Part shown: piece after piece, positions 1 through 8,384 of the stretch | Layout of the letters: each line of letters starts with the position of its first letter | Numbering within the stretch: the stretch's first letter is position 1 | Assembly (NCBI GenBank): GCA_964409685.1 | Contig: CAYPEJ010000002.1 | Coordinates: 62,001 to 126,000 of the forward strand | Direction of reading: 5' to 3' | Length of the DNA: 64,000 bases | Source: Clostridium_AI sp964409685 | Lineage (GTDB): Bacteria > Bacillota > Clostridia > Lachnospirales > Lachnospiraceae | The notes under the pieces: model-generated | The model's database searches: none | What the model was told of the DNA's origin: nothing | The model's input: only the letters and a program-made list of their open reading frames with translations | Program-made: the position numbers and the translations under genes

Positions 1-1431
1 ATTAAGATTTATTTAGACAATGAGACGATTTCTAATAATTCTAATTTTATGCTGGCTACAGAAGAGATTAAAAGTCAGGAATGGTACCAAGGAACGCTAA
101 ACCAAAGAGGAAATGTGTACTGGTCATACATAAATGATGTTATTTCAAAGAAAAAATGTCTTCGCTTATCGAGAGTGTTGTATACAGAAGACATGGAGCA
201 AGTTGGAGTTTTGTCTATTGTTTTACAAAATAAGAGAACAGAATTGCCAATTTCTAATCGAAAGAATAAAACGGCCCTTGTATACAATAATGAAGAAATT
301 GTACATGCCAATTTTGACAAGGAAAATTATTTTGAGATTTTGGATATCGTACAAGACTATGATGAAGATGTGCACTATGGAAAAGTCATCTATGAGCAAC
401 AAGATTGCTTTATGGTTATGGTAAAAGTGAAGCCAGATTTTTCGGAGAATTATTTTACGTTAGTGAGTGTTGAGCCATATAGTGAGATTGTAGAAGGTGT
501 TAATAAGACTAGCTTGACGGAATGTTTACCATTTTTACTTTGCATTGTATTAACCTGCTTTTTGATTAGTGTGTTTTCTGATCATTTTAGTAGACAGATT
601 AATCAATTCCGAGAAACAATGCACGAGGCAGCCACAGGCACCTACAAAGATATTCATCATTTAGATGGAAAAGATGAATTAAGTATGTTGTATGAAGATC
701 TGAATATAATGATTCAAGATATGCAAGGGTTAATGGAAAAGGTGGTTACCGAACAGGTGCAGAAGGAACAGTTAAATTCACGTCAGCGAGAAGTAGAATT
801 TAAAATGCTTGCAAGTCAGATTAATCCACACTTTTTATACAATACATTAGAAACGATCCGTATGCAGGCAATTGTAAATAAACAGTCTGATATTGCAGAT
901 TTAGCTAAGATGCTTGCTAAGATTATGCGTCGTAATATACAGGTAAGTGAGAGACTAGTATCTCTAGAATCAGAGCTAAAGCTGGTGGAGTATTATTTAA
1001 AAATACAGTATTATCGTTTTAGCGATCGAATTCAATCTGAGATTATCGTAGAGGATAATGTAGACCAAGAATGTTTGATTATGCCATTAATTATTCAGCC
1101 ATTAGTGGAAAATGCATTTGTTCACGGATTAGAATCCAGAGAGACAGACGGATTACTTACGATTCATGTTTCAGTTGATGAATGTCTAATAATTCGGGTA
1201 AAAGATAATGGAGCAGGTATAACAGAAGAAAGGCTAGAAGAGATTGAAACAAATTTAAATGATTATGAGAATTTAGATCGTACTCATATTGGAATCTGTA
1301 ATGTAAATCAGCGAATTAAGCTACAATATGGCGAAAATTACGGTTTGTCTATAAATAGTAAGAAAGATGACGGAACTTTGGTTATTATTCGCATACCTGT
1401 GGTGAAAAATGAAAATTATAATGAAAAGTAG
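1..1431 (+). CDS. YesM-type sensor histidine kinase (5' end outside window)
   Basis: Membrane sensor kinase of the YesM/LytS-like class that usually pairs with an AraC-type response regulator to control sugar uptake genes. The frame is open from base 1, so the ATG at 49 is internal and the N-terminus is missing. What remains is part of an extracellular sensor domain, a membrane helix around 520-577, a HAMP-like linker, a His_kinase domain with the phospho-acceptor in INPHFLYNT (His codon 829-831), and a HATPase domain with N-box PLVENAFVHG and G-box DNGAGI. It ends 142 bases before an oligosaccharide ABC operon, which it probably regulates (inference). The partner regulator must lie upstream of the window. 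Confidence 0.9.
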   Translation: MKIYLDNETISNNSNFMLATEEIKSQEWYQGTLNQRGNVYWSYINDVISKKKCLRLSRVLYTEDMEQVGVLSIVLQNKRTELPISNRKNKTALVYNNEEIVHANFDKENYFEILDIVQDYDEDVHYGKVIYEQQDCFMVMVKVKPDFSENYFTLVSVEPYSEIVEGVNKTSLTECLPFLLCIVLTCFLISVFSDHFSRQINQFRETMHEAATGTYKDIHHLDGKDELSMLYEDLNIMIQDMQGLMEKVVTEQVQKEQLNSRQREVEFKMLASQINPHFLYNTLETIRMQAIVNKQSDIADLAKMLAKIMRRNIQVSERLVSLESELKLVEYYLKIQYYRFSDRIQSEIIVEDNVDQECLIMPLIIQPLVENAFVHGLESRETDGLLTIHVSVDECLIIRVKDNGAGITEERLEEIETNLNDYENLDRTHIGICNVNQRIKLQYGENYGLSINSKKDDGTLVIIRIPVVKNENYNEK

Positions 1432-1573
1432 ATAAGATATCTAAATATATCATCAAAAAAATAGGGTAATTTGTATAGATATTTTTGTGTATTCAAAATA
1501 ATAAATTAATTTTATAATTAAGCCATAATTTGAATGATTCAAAATATGAGTTACAGGAGAGGAGAGAAAAAAG

Positions 1574-3022
1574 ATGGAAGACGCTAAGTCAAACAGTAAA
1601 ATTGCCAAAGTTTCATTAATAATGACAAGAATTATGACAATCGCTTTGGTGGTTTGTTTATTTGTACCAGGAATAAATCCATCTAAGATATCAGGGTTAA
1701 TTAACAAAAATTTATCCCTCTTTACATCTGGTTTATTCTATGGACAATTAACAAGCAAATTTGGACGAAGTCTGAATAAAGGATGGGTTACAGAAGGAAC
1801 ATTACATTTACTATTTATTGCAAGTATGATATTGTTAATTGGTATTGTAATTGCAGCAGTAGGTGGATGTATGTCTTTAGGAGAACGAAAGTTACAAAAA
1901 CTAAGTTCTTATTTTTCAGTAGGCGGAACATTTTTAGCAAGTGTGAGCTTTGTAGGAATCTATATAGCTTATAAACAAATGTTAGGAAGTTCTAATCTGA
2001 AAAAAATTGACCCAAGTTTACCAACTGGATTCTACATATTATTAATCTTTGTATTATGTGCATTTATCTTTTCATTAATTGAATGTTTGGTATTGCCAAA
2101 ACCTCAAAAAAATGATAAGTTTGAAATGCAGTCAAAGTACCAATTATTTTTGCTCTTGCTACCAATCATAGCATTAACATTCGTATTCAGTTATCTTCCT
2201 TTATTTGGATGGCGCTTTGCATTCTTTGATTATAAAGCAGGAGATACCTTAACTCTAGATAAGTTCGTAGGACTTAAGTGGTTTACATATTTATTTAAAA
2301 ATGCAGCAACACGTAGTGATATGATTCGTGTTATTCGTAATACATTAGCAATGAGTTTCATTAACATTTTAATGTTATGGATGCCAATGGCATTTGCGAT
2401 TTTCCTATCAGAAATCAAAAGTGATCGATTTAGAAGAATCGTTCAAGTATTTACAACTATTCCAAACTTTATCAGCTGGGTATTAGTATATGCAGTTGCA
2501 TTTGCTATCTTCTCAACAGATGGTTTCTTAAGTACAACATTAGTTGACTGGGGTTACATGTCAGAAGGAAAGAACTTCTTATTAGGTTCTGACCATGTAT
2601 GGCTTAAGATGTTTGCATGGAATCTATGGAAAACACTTGGATGGAACGCGATTATTTATATTGCTGCTATCTCTGGTATTGACCAACAACTTTATGAAGC
2701 TGCAACAGTAGATGGGGCTGGACGTTTCCAAAAGATGTGGAATATTACAGTTCCAAGCTTAATGCCAACATTCTGTGTACTTTTACTTTTAGCAATCGCT
2801 GGTATCTTAAACAACGGTTTAGACCAATACTTAGTATTTGAAAATACTGATAACTCACAATTAATCAGCGTATTAGATTTATATGTTTATAAATTAGGTA
2901 TTGATAAAGGTATTATCCCACTATCAACAGTAGTAGGTATGGCGAAGTCAATTATCAGTGTATCACTGTTATTTGTAGCCAATAAGATATCGAAAGCTGT
3001 TCGTGGAGAAAGTATTGTATAG
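1574..3022 (+). CDS. Oligosaccharide ABC transporter permease, LplB-like, with N-terminal extension
   Basis: Inner-membrane permease of a carbohydrate ABC importer (CUT1, LplB/YtcP-type). Residues about 185-480 form the usual permease, with the EAA loop EAATVDGAGRFQKMWN that docks the ATPase. The first ~180 residues are an extra block with about four hydrophobic segments; ordinary relatives are near 300 residues, this one is 482. The start follows GGAGAGGAGAG. It is the first gene of a three-gene set with a second permease 11 bases downstream and a binding protein. No ATPase gene is present, as is common for this class, which uses a shared MsmK-type ATPase. The role is well supported, the substrate unknown. 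Confidence 0.9.
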   Translation: MEDAKSNSKIAKVSLIMTRIMTIALVVCLFVPGINPSKISGLINKNLSLFTSGLFYGQLTSKFGRSLNKGWVTEGTLHLLFIASMILLIGIVIAAVGGCMSLGERKLQKLSSYFSVGGTFLASVSFVGIYIAYKQMLGSSNLKKIDPSLPTGFYILLIFVLCAFIFSLIECLVLPKPQKNDKFEMQSKYQLFLLLLPIIALTFVFSYLPLFGWRFAFFDYKAGDTLTLDKFVGLKWFTYLFKNAATRSDMIRVIRNTLAMSFINILMLWMPMAFAIFLSEIKSDRFRRIVQVFTTIPNFISWVLVYAVAFAIFSTDGFLSTTLVDWGYMSEGKNFLLGSDHVWLKMFAWNLWKTLGWNAIIYIAAISGIDQQLYEAATVDGAGRFQKMWNITVPSLMPTFCVLLLLAIAGILNNGLDQYLVFENTDNSQLISVLDLYVYKLGIDKGIIPLSTVVGMAKSIISVSLLFVANKISKAVRGESIV

Positions 3023-3033
3023 GAGGGAAGGAC

Positions 3034-3993
3034 ATGGAAGGTCAGCAAGTGATAAAAGCTCGTAAAAGAAAAGAAAAACCTGAGAAGAGAAGTTTTAAAT
3101 TAACTCCAGGTGATTATGTATTCAATATTATTAACTATACGGTATTTGCAATTTTTACCTTGATTTGTTTATTCCCATTTTACTATTTATTGATTAATAC
3201 CATTAGTGATAATGATTTGGTTCGTATAGGAGCCATTAAATTTATTCCAAGAGGAATTCATTTTAAAAACTTTATAGCTTTAAAAAATGTTAGTGATTTA
3301 GGTACATCGATTATGGTATCTTTGGGAAGAACAGTAATCGGTACAGCACTTATGATTTTTGCATCTGCACTGACAGGTTTCCTTGTAACACAAAAGGAGA
3401 TGTGGAAACGTAGTTTTTGGTATCGTTTCATCGTAATTACTATGTACTTCAATGCTGGTATTATTCCTTGGTATTTAACAATGAGTATGTTAGGTTTAAC
3501 AAACAATTTCCTTGCATACATCATTCCAAGTATTGTACAGCCTTATAATATTATTTTAGTTAAGACATACATAGAGTCCATTCCACATGAATTAGAAGAA
3601 AGTGCGAAGATGGATGGTGCAGGATATTTAACCGTATTTGCTAAGATTATTTGGCCACTTTGTAAGCCAATCTTAGCAACAATCGCAATCTTTGGTGCGG
3701 TAGGTCATTGGAACTCCTTTACGGATTCCTTAATGTTAATGCCAAATGCACCAGAATTACAGACAATTCAGCACAAGCTTTACATTTATTTAAATCAAAG
3801 TTCGAACCTTGCTGCCATAATGAAATCAGGTGGTGGTTCTGGTATTTCTGCATCAATGCAGGCGAGCTTATTTAATGCGAAGACTATCAAATATACAATT
3901 TCAATGGTAACCATACTTCCAATTCTTTGTGTATATCCATTTATGCAAAGATACTTTGAAAAAGGTATTATGTTAGGTGCTGTAAAAGGTTGA
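3034..3993 (+). CDS. Oligosaccharide ABC transporter permease, YtcP-like
   Basis: Second membrane permease of the same CUT1 importer (MalG/YtcP side). It is 319 residues, the normal length, with six predicted membrane segments and the EAA loop ELEESAKMDGAGYLTVFAKI around residues 186-205. The start follows AGGAGGGAAGG with only 11 bases after the upstream permease, so the two are translationally linked. The C-terminus GIMLGAVKG is typical of the family. It is expected to pair with the product of 1574-3022 and receive substrate from the lipoprotein encoded at 4069. Substrate specificity cannot be read from sequence. Confidence 0.92.
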   Translation: MEGQQVIKARKRKEKPEKRSFKLTPGDYVFNIINYTVFAIFTLICLFPFYYLLINTISDNDLVRIGAIKFIPRGIHFKNFIALKNVSDLGTSIMVSLGRTVIGTALMIFASALTGFLVTQKEMWKRSFWYRFIVITMYFNAGIIPWYLTMSMLGLTNNFLAYIIPSIVQPYNIILVKTYIESIPHELEESAKMDGAGYLTVFAKIIWPLCKPILATIAIFGAVGHWNSFTDSLMLMPNAPELQTIQHKLYIYLNQSSNLAAIMKSGGGSGISASMQASLFNAKTIKYTISMVTILPILCVYPFMQRYFEKGIMLGAVKG

Positions 3994-4029
3994 TTTATTT
4001 TACCCTTGCTTAGAAGGGCTGAGATAAAT
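3993..4029 (+). other. Intercistronic stem-loop between permease and binding-protein genes
   Basis: CCCTT (4003-4007) pairs with AAGGG (4014-4018), with flanking ATTTAT/ATAAAT (3993-3998, 4024-4029) able to extend the stem across an internal loop. There is no T-tract, so it is not a classical terminator. Such hairpins before binding-protein genes often stabilise the downstream mRNA; that role is inference. Confidence 0.4.
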
Positions 4030-4068
4030 AGAGCATATTCAATTTTTATATGAAAGAGGGAGAAAAGA

Positions 4069-5817
4069 ATGAGAAAAAAATTTCTAGCAGTAGCACTATC
4101 TTGTTCCATGGTATTCTCATTAGCAGCTTGTGGCAACAACAATACAAATAATGCTTCAAGTGATGATGTAGAAACTTCAGCAGATGCATCTGGTGATACA
4201 GCAGAAGCTGTAGAATTTGAAAAACCTGAAGAAACAGTTACATTAAATGTCTACACACAGACAGCAAACTACTCAGGTGAGCAAATTGGTTGGTTTGCAC
4301 AAGTTATGCTTGAAAAATTCAATGTAAAACTTAACATTATCCCAAATGCAGAAGGTGTATTCCAAACACGTATGGAAAATGGTGACCTTGGCGATATTAT
4401 TATTTTCGGTGGTGATATGGATCAATACAGTCAAGCGGTAGAGAAAGAAATGCTATTTGACTGGAATGATGAAGATTTATTAGCTACATACGGAAGCTAT
4501 ATTCAAGAAAATATGGCTCAAGCATTAGAACATAATGCGAGCATTTCTGGTGGTACTACATATGGTTATGGTTATGACGTAGCAACAAGTTCAGAAGATA
4601 TCAAAGCATTCGATTATCATCCAGACTTACGTTATGACTTATACAAAGAAATCGGAAGCCCTGAAATCAAAACATTAGAAGACTATGCTGATGTATTAGA
4701 GCAAATGGTTGCAGCTTGCCCTAAATCTGATTCAGGTAAACAAACATATGGTGTATCCTTATTCCCTGACTGGGACGGTGATATGGTAATGTTCGTAAAA
4801 GCAACAGCTGCTTTATACGGATGGGACGAATTTGGTTTCGGTCTTTACAATGTAAATACACAAGAATACCAAGACTGTTTAGCAGAAGGTTCTATGTATT
4901 TAAGATGTTTAAAATTCTATAATGATTTATATCAAAGAGGATTATTAGATCCAGATTCATCTACACAAACATATGACAATGTAATTGAAGATTACACAGA
5001 TGGTGTTGCATTCTTTAATATTTTCGCTTGGATGGGTGCTATGTCTTATAACACAGCAGAACATTTAGCAGAAGGTAAATATATGGCAGCTCTTCCAGCA
5101 GAAGATTCTGAACCATTAGTTTACGGTTGTAACATCTATGGTAATGACCGTATCTGGGCTATCGGTGCAAATACTGAATATCCAGAATTATGTATGGCAA
5201 TCATCAACTGGTTATCTACTCCAGAAGGATGTATGACATACAACTATGGACCAAAAGATGTATGTTGGTACTATGATGAAAATGGTAAAACAATGTTTAC
5301 TGAATTAGGTAGAAACTGTCATAAAGATACAAATACAGAATTAACAGATGGTTACTCTGGAACATTTAAAGATGGTAGCTTCCAAATAAACAATACAACA
5401 TGGTCACTTGATGCTACAAACCCTGATTCCAACGGAGAAACATTCAATGATGAAAAGTGGGAAAGTGAGTTAAACTCTGAAGTTACTGAAATTCAGCAAG
5501 ACTGGAGAGACTTTACAGGATATGCAAATGCAAATGAATACTTAGCAAGCAGACCATATTCCTTAGCTCTTGGTACAGAGTTTACAAGAAGTGCAAAAGA
5601 TGATGAATTACAAATCATTTGGAACCAAGTTGCTACATGTATTAAAGAATATTCTTGGAAAGCAATCTACGCAAAAGATGATGCTGAATATGACAAAATT
5701 GTTACTGAGATGAGAGAAAAAGCAGAAGGTTATGGATATGCACAATGTGTTGAATTCCAACAAGGCGAAGCTGAAATTAGAAAAGCTGCTGAAGATGCGG
5801 TTAAAGCATTAAACTAA
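4069..5817 (+). CDS. Extracellular solute-binding lipoprotein (carbohydrate ABC importer)
   Basis: Secreted lipoprotein that captures an oligosaccharide and delivers it to the two upstream permeases. The N-terminus has a lysine-rich start, a hydrophobic core and the lipobox LAAC, with the lipid-modified cysteine at residue 21, followed by an N/S/D-rich spacer and an acidic mature domain. At 582 residues it is in the LipO/YtcQ size class, longer than typical CUT1 binding proteins. The RBS is GAGGGAG. It is separated from the permeases by 75 bases containing a hairpin and followed by a strong terminator, so it closes the operon. The sugar is unknown. Confidence 0.9.
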   Translation: MRKKFLAVALSCSMVFSLAACGNNNTNNASSDDVETSADASGDTAEAVEFEKPEETVTLNVYTQTANYSGEQIGWFAQVMLEKFNVKLNIIPNAEGVFQTRMENGDLGDIIIFGGDMDQYSQAVEKEMLFDWNDEDLLATYGSYIQENMAQALEHNASISGGTTYGYGYDVATSSEDIKAFDYHPDLRYDLYKEIGSPEIKTLEDYADVLEQMVAACPKSDSGKQTYGVSLFPDWDGDMVMFVKATAALYGWDEFGFGLYNVNTQEYQDCLAEGSMYLRCLKFYNDLYQRGLLDPDSSTQTYDNVIEDYTDGVAFFNIFAWMGAMSYNTAEHLAEGKYMAALPAEDSEPLVYGCNIYGNDRIWAIGANTEYPELCMAIINWLSTPEGCMTYNYGPKDVCWYYDENGKTMFTELGRNCHKDTNTELTDGYSGTFKDGSFQINNTTWSLDATNPDSNGETFNDEKWESELNSEVTEIQQDWRDFTGYANANEYLASRPYSLALGTEFTRSAKDDELQIIWNQVATCIKEYSWKAIYAKDDAEYDKIVTEMREKAEGYGYAQCVEFQQGEAEIRKAAEDAVKALN

Positions 5818-5847
5818 TCGAATCTTCGTAAAATAATAGAAACAGTA

Positions 5848-5893
5848 AAAGCGTGTGTAAGGTAGAGTGAATCTACTTTATACACGCTTTTTA
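5848..5893 (+). terminator. Rho-independent terminator of the sugar ABC operon
   Basis: A 19-bp stem (5848-5866 with 5872-5890, two G-U pairs) around a five-base loop GTGAA, followed by a short T-tract. Confidence 0.85.
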
Positions 5894-5936
5894 TTAGTTT
5901 ACTATCTGAAATATATTTCCTAATTTTCTGTTTATC

Positions 5937-5966
5937 TTGTAGGAAAAGACAGGCCTATGATATAAT
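5937..5966 (+). promoter_or_regulatory. Probable sigma-A promoter of luxS
   Basis: TTGTAG (5937-5942), an 18-base spacer and a perfect TATAAT (5961-5966), about 30 bases before the luxS start. The -35 is a weak match. Confidence 0.55.
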
Positions 5967-5998
5967 ACAGAATAGGAATTAGAATGAGGAGGAATGTT

Positions 5999-6478
5999 AT
6001 GGAGAAGATTGCTAGCTTTACAATAAACCATCAAAAATTATTACCAGGTATTTATGTATCAAGAAAAGATCGTGTAGGAAGTGAAATCGTTACTACTTTT
6101 GATATTCGTATGACAAGACCTAACTTTGAACCAGTTATGAACACAGCAGAAATACACACATTTGAACATCTTGCAGCTACCTTTTTAAGAAATCATAATG
6201 AGTTTGGTTCTAAGGTTGTATACTTTGGTCCAATGGGATGTCGTACAGGAATGTATCTAATTTTAGCTGGAGATTATGAATCTCGTGATATTGTTGACCT
6301 AATCAAAGAATTGTTCGTATTTGTTGCGGAATTTAAAGGGGATGTTCCTGGGGCATCAGCCATTGAATGCGGAAATTATTTAGATATGAACTTACCAATG
6401 GCAAATTACATTGCAAAAAGATTTTTAGAAGAAGTATTAGAAAATATCGATGAATCTCGTTTAGTTTACCCCGTGTAA
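5999..6478 (+). CDS. luxS: S-ribosylhomocysteine lyase LuxS
   Basis: Cleaves S-ribosylhomocysteine to homocysteine and DPD, the precursor of autoinducer 2, in the activated methyl cycle. The metal site is visible: His53 and His57 in HTFEHLA and Cys124 in IECGNY, with catalytic Cys81 in GPMGCRTG. I chose the ATG at 5999 because GAGGAGG (5986-5992) lies just upstream; the alternative ATG at 5984 overlaps that ribosome binding site. This gives 159 residues, the usual family length. The gene is monocistronic, between a terminator and the tyrS T-box. No pfs gene is nearby. Confidence 0.97.
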   Translation: MEKIASFTINHQKLLPGIYVSRKDRVGSEIVTTFDIRMTRPNFEPVMNTAEIHTFEHLAATFLRNHNEFGSKVVYFGPMGCRTGMYLILAGDYESRDIVDLIKELFVFVAEFKGDVPGASAIECGNYLDMNLPMANYIAKRFLEEVLENIDESRLVYPV

Positions 6479-6544
6479 ATCGAAGAAACACAAAGATGTA
6501 AATTGGTGCTTTTCTTTTTGGATTATATGAGTTATAATGGGCTT

Positions 6545-6818
6545 ATGAATTAGGAAAAGCAAAGAAGGGAAGAAGTAAGTTTGGAACATGCTTTCTAGAG
6601 AGCAATCGGTTGGTGTAAGATTGTAAACATGCTAAGCTGAATACATCCTGGAGCTGCAGCCTGAACACGTATGTCAGTAAGGTGAGCTGGGAACGCCCAA
6701 TATAGCGTGCGAGTGTGATTGCACTCAGTGAGGAAGGTTCTGTGAAGAACTTTTAAAACCAGAGGTGGTACCGCAAGAATTTGCCCTCTGCATCAGTTAA
6801 TGATGCAGAGGTTTTTTT
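6545..6818 (+). ncRNA. Tyrosine-specific T-box leader of tyrS
   Basis: T-box riboswitch that senses uncharged tRNA-Tyr and controls read-through into tyrS. The specifier codon is read as TAC (6642-6644) in the stem I context CTGAATACATCC. The T-box motif AGAGGTGGTACCGCA lies at 6761-6775; its TGGT (6766-6769) would pair with the ACCA end of tRNA-Tyr. The terminator stem CCTCTGCATCA (6785-6795) with TGATGCAGAGG (6801-6811) is followed by seven T. A TATAAT at 6533-6538 is the likely -10. The motif is slightly off the common AGGGTGGNACCGCG. The 5' boundary is approximate. Confidence 0.93.
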
Positions 6819-6960
6819 ATGTGCTAAGATAGGTGGAAATCAGAATAATTTCACGAAAGGATTCCATAAAGACACATAAAAATCCTCTTCGAATATGCAT
6901 ACTTAATTCTAGTGAAGTTTTAAGTACTAAGAATAGGCAAACACTGAAAGGAGAACAATC

Positions 6961-8184
6961 ATGACAATTTATGATGAGTTAGTAGCCCGTGGTCTGATTG
7001 CACAGGTTACAGATGAAGAAGAAATTAAAGAATTAATAAACACAGGAAAAGCAACTTTCTATATCGGATTCGATCCAACAGCAGATTCTCTACATGTTGG
7101 TCACTTTATGGCACTTTGCTTAATGAAACGTCTTCAAATGGCAGGTAACAAACCAGTTGTATTAATTGGTGGCGGTACAGCATATATCGGTGACCCATCT
7201 GGTAGATCCGATCTTCGTACTATGATGACACCAGAAATTATTCAACACAACGTAGATTGTTTCAAATCACAGATGGAAAGATTCATTGAATTCGGTGATG
7301 ATAAAGCGATCTTAGTAAACAATGCAGATTGGTTATTAGATTTAAATTATGTGGATGTACTTCGTGATGTAGGTACCTGTTTCTCTGTAAATAACATGTT
7401 ACGTGCAGAATGTTACAAACAAAGAATGGAAAAAGGTCTTTCTTTCTTAGAATTCAACTACATGATTATGCAATCCTACGATTTCTATCACTTATTCAAA
7501 GAATACGGATGTAACATGCAGTTCGGAGGAGACGATCAATGGTCTAACATGTTAGGTGGTACCGACTTAATTCGTCGTAAATTAGGAAAAGACGCTTACG
7601 CTATGACAATCACTCTTCTTATGAACTCCGAAGGTAAGAAGATGGGTAAAACAGCCAAAGGTGCTGTATGGCTAGATCCTAAGAAAACATCTCCATTTGA
7701 ATTCTTCCAATACTGGAGAAATGTAGGCGACCAAGATGTATTAAAATGCATCCGTATGCTTACATTCTTACCACTAGAAGAAATCGATAAGATGGATCAA
7801 TGGGAAGGAAGCCAGTTAAATCAAGCAAAAGAAATTCTTGCATATGAATTAACTAAATTAGTTCATGGCGAAGAAGAAGCGGAAAAGGCAAAAACAGCTT
7901 CTCATGCATTATTTGCAGGTGGTGCAGATGACTCTAACATGCCTACAACAGAACTTACAGCAGACCAATTAACAGAAGGCGCAATTAACATTATGGACTT
8001 AATGTTAGCTTGTAAATTAGTTCCATCCAAGTCTGAAGCAAGACGTTTAATTCAACAAGGTGGCGTATTTGTTGACGATAACAAAGTAACAGACATTGGT
8101 TATGCAGTGACAGAAGAACAATTAAAGGCAAACGTAAAAATTCGTAAAGGAAAGAAGACATTCCATAAAGCAATTATGCAATAA
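6961..8184 (+). CDS. tyrS: Tyrosyl-tRNA synthetase
   Basis: Class I aminoacyl-tRNA synthetase that charges tRNA-Tyr in the cytoplasm. The HIGH-type motif is HVGH (residues 45-48). The KMSKS loop reads GKKMGKT near residue 228. The tyrosine-binding region includes QSYDFYHL and GGDDQW. The last ~65 residues form an S4 RNA-binding domain (LVPSKSEARRLIQQGGVFVDD). Length is 407, normal for bacterial TyrS. The RBS GGAGAAC precedes the ATG. It is preceded by a Tyr T-box and followed by a terminator, so it is a single-gene unit induced when tyrosine is scarce. Confidence 0.97.
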   Translation: MTIYDELVARGLIAQVTDEEEIKELINTGKATFYIGFDPTADSLHVGHFMALCLMKRLQMAGNKPVVLIGGGTAYIGDPSGRSDLRTMMTPEIIQHNVDCFKSQMERFIEFGDDKAILVNNADWLLDLNYVDVLRDVGTCFSVNNMLRAECYKQRMEKGLSFLEFNYMIMQSYDFYHLFKEYGCNMQFGGDDQWSNMLGGTDLIRRKLGKDAYAMTITLLMNSEGKKMGKTAKGAVWLDPKKTSPFEFFQYWRNVGDQDVLKCIRMLTFLPLEEIDKMDQWEGSQLNQAKEILAYELTKLVHGEEEAEKAKTASHALFAGGADDSNMPTTELTADQLTEGAINIMDLMLACKLVPSKSEARRLIQQGGVFVDDNKVTDIGYAVTEEQLKANVKIRKGKKTFHKAIMQ

Positions 8185-8216
8185 TTTTATGTGATATTTG
8201 TGGAATAAAAGAACAA

Positions 8217-8256
8217 GAAAATCCTCTTGCATGATAATATGCAAGGGGATTTTGTT
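8217..8256 (+). terminator. Rho-independent terminator of tyrS
   Basis: AAAATCCTCTTGCAT (8218-8232) pairs with ATGCAAGGGGATTTT, followed by GTTTT. The tail runs straight into a dispersed repeat copy at 8259. Confidence 0.85.
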
Positions 8257-8258
8257 TT

Positions 8259-8293
8259 AATTCATAGGAAATTCTGCTTCGCTATATTTCCTA
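8259..8293 (+). repeat. Dispersed terminator-associated repeat, copy 1
   Basis: Core AATTCATAGGAAATTCTG with right arm ATATTTCCTA; the arms TAGGAAAT/ATTTCCTA form a hairpin. Bases 8259-8293 match copy 2 (25499-25533) over 35 positions. It begins on the T-tract of the tyrS terminator. Confidence 0.8.
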
Positions 8294-8343
8294 AAAAAAA
8301 TAATATAATATAAATAAATATCATATCTTATGAACAAATGATG

Positions 8344-8352
8344 TGATATAAT
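8344..8352 (+). promoter_or_regulatory. Probable extended -10 promoter of the TraX-GGDEF gene
   Basis: TGA-TATAAT (TATAAT at 8347-8352) is an extended -10 element 32 bases before the start codon. No good -35 is seen. Confidence 0.5.
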
Positions 8353-8384
8353 AAAAGGAAATATAAGTGAAAGCAGGTGAATAA

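Noticed and set aside
5907..5921. Possible fifth, degenerate copy of the dispersed repeat after the sugar-operon terminator
   Set aside because: Only TATATTTCCTA is shared, and the stretch is AT-rich and self-palindromic; the AATTCATAGG core is absent.
6483..6520. Terminator directly after luxS
   Set aside because: The stem GAAACAC/GTGCTTTTC needs bulges and is weak; I could not support it with confidence.
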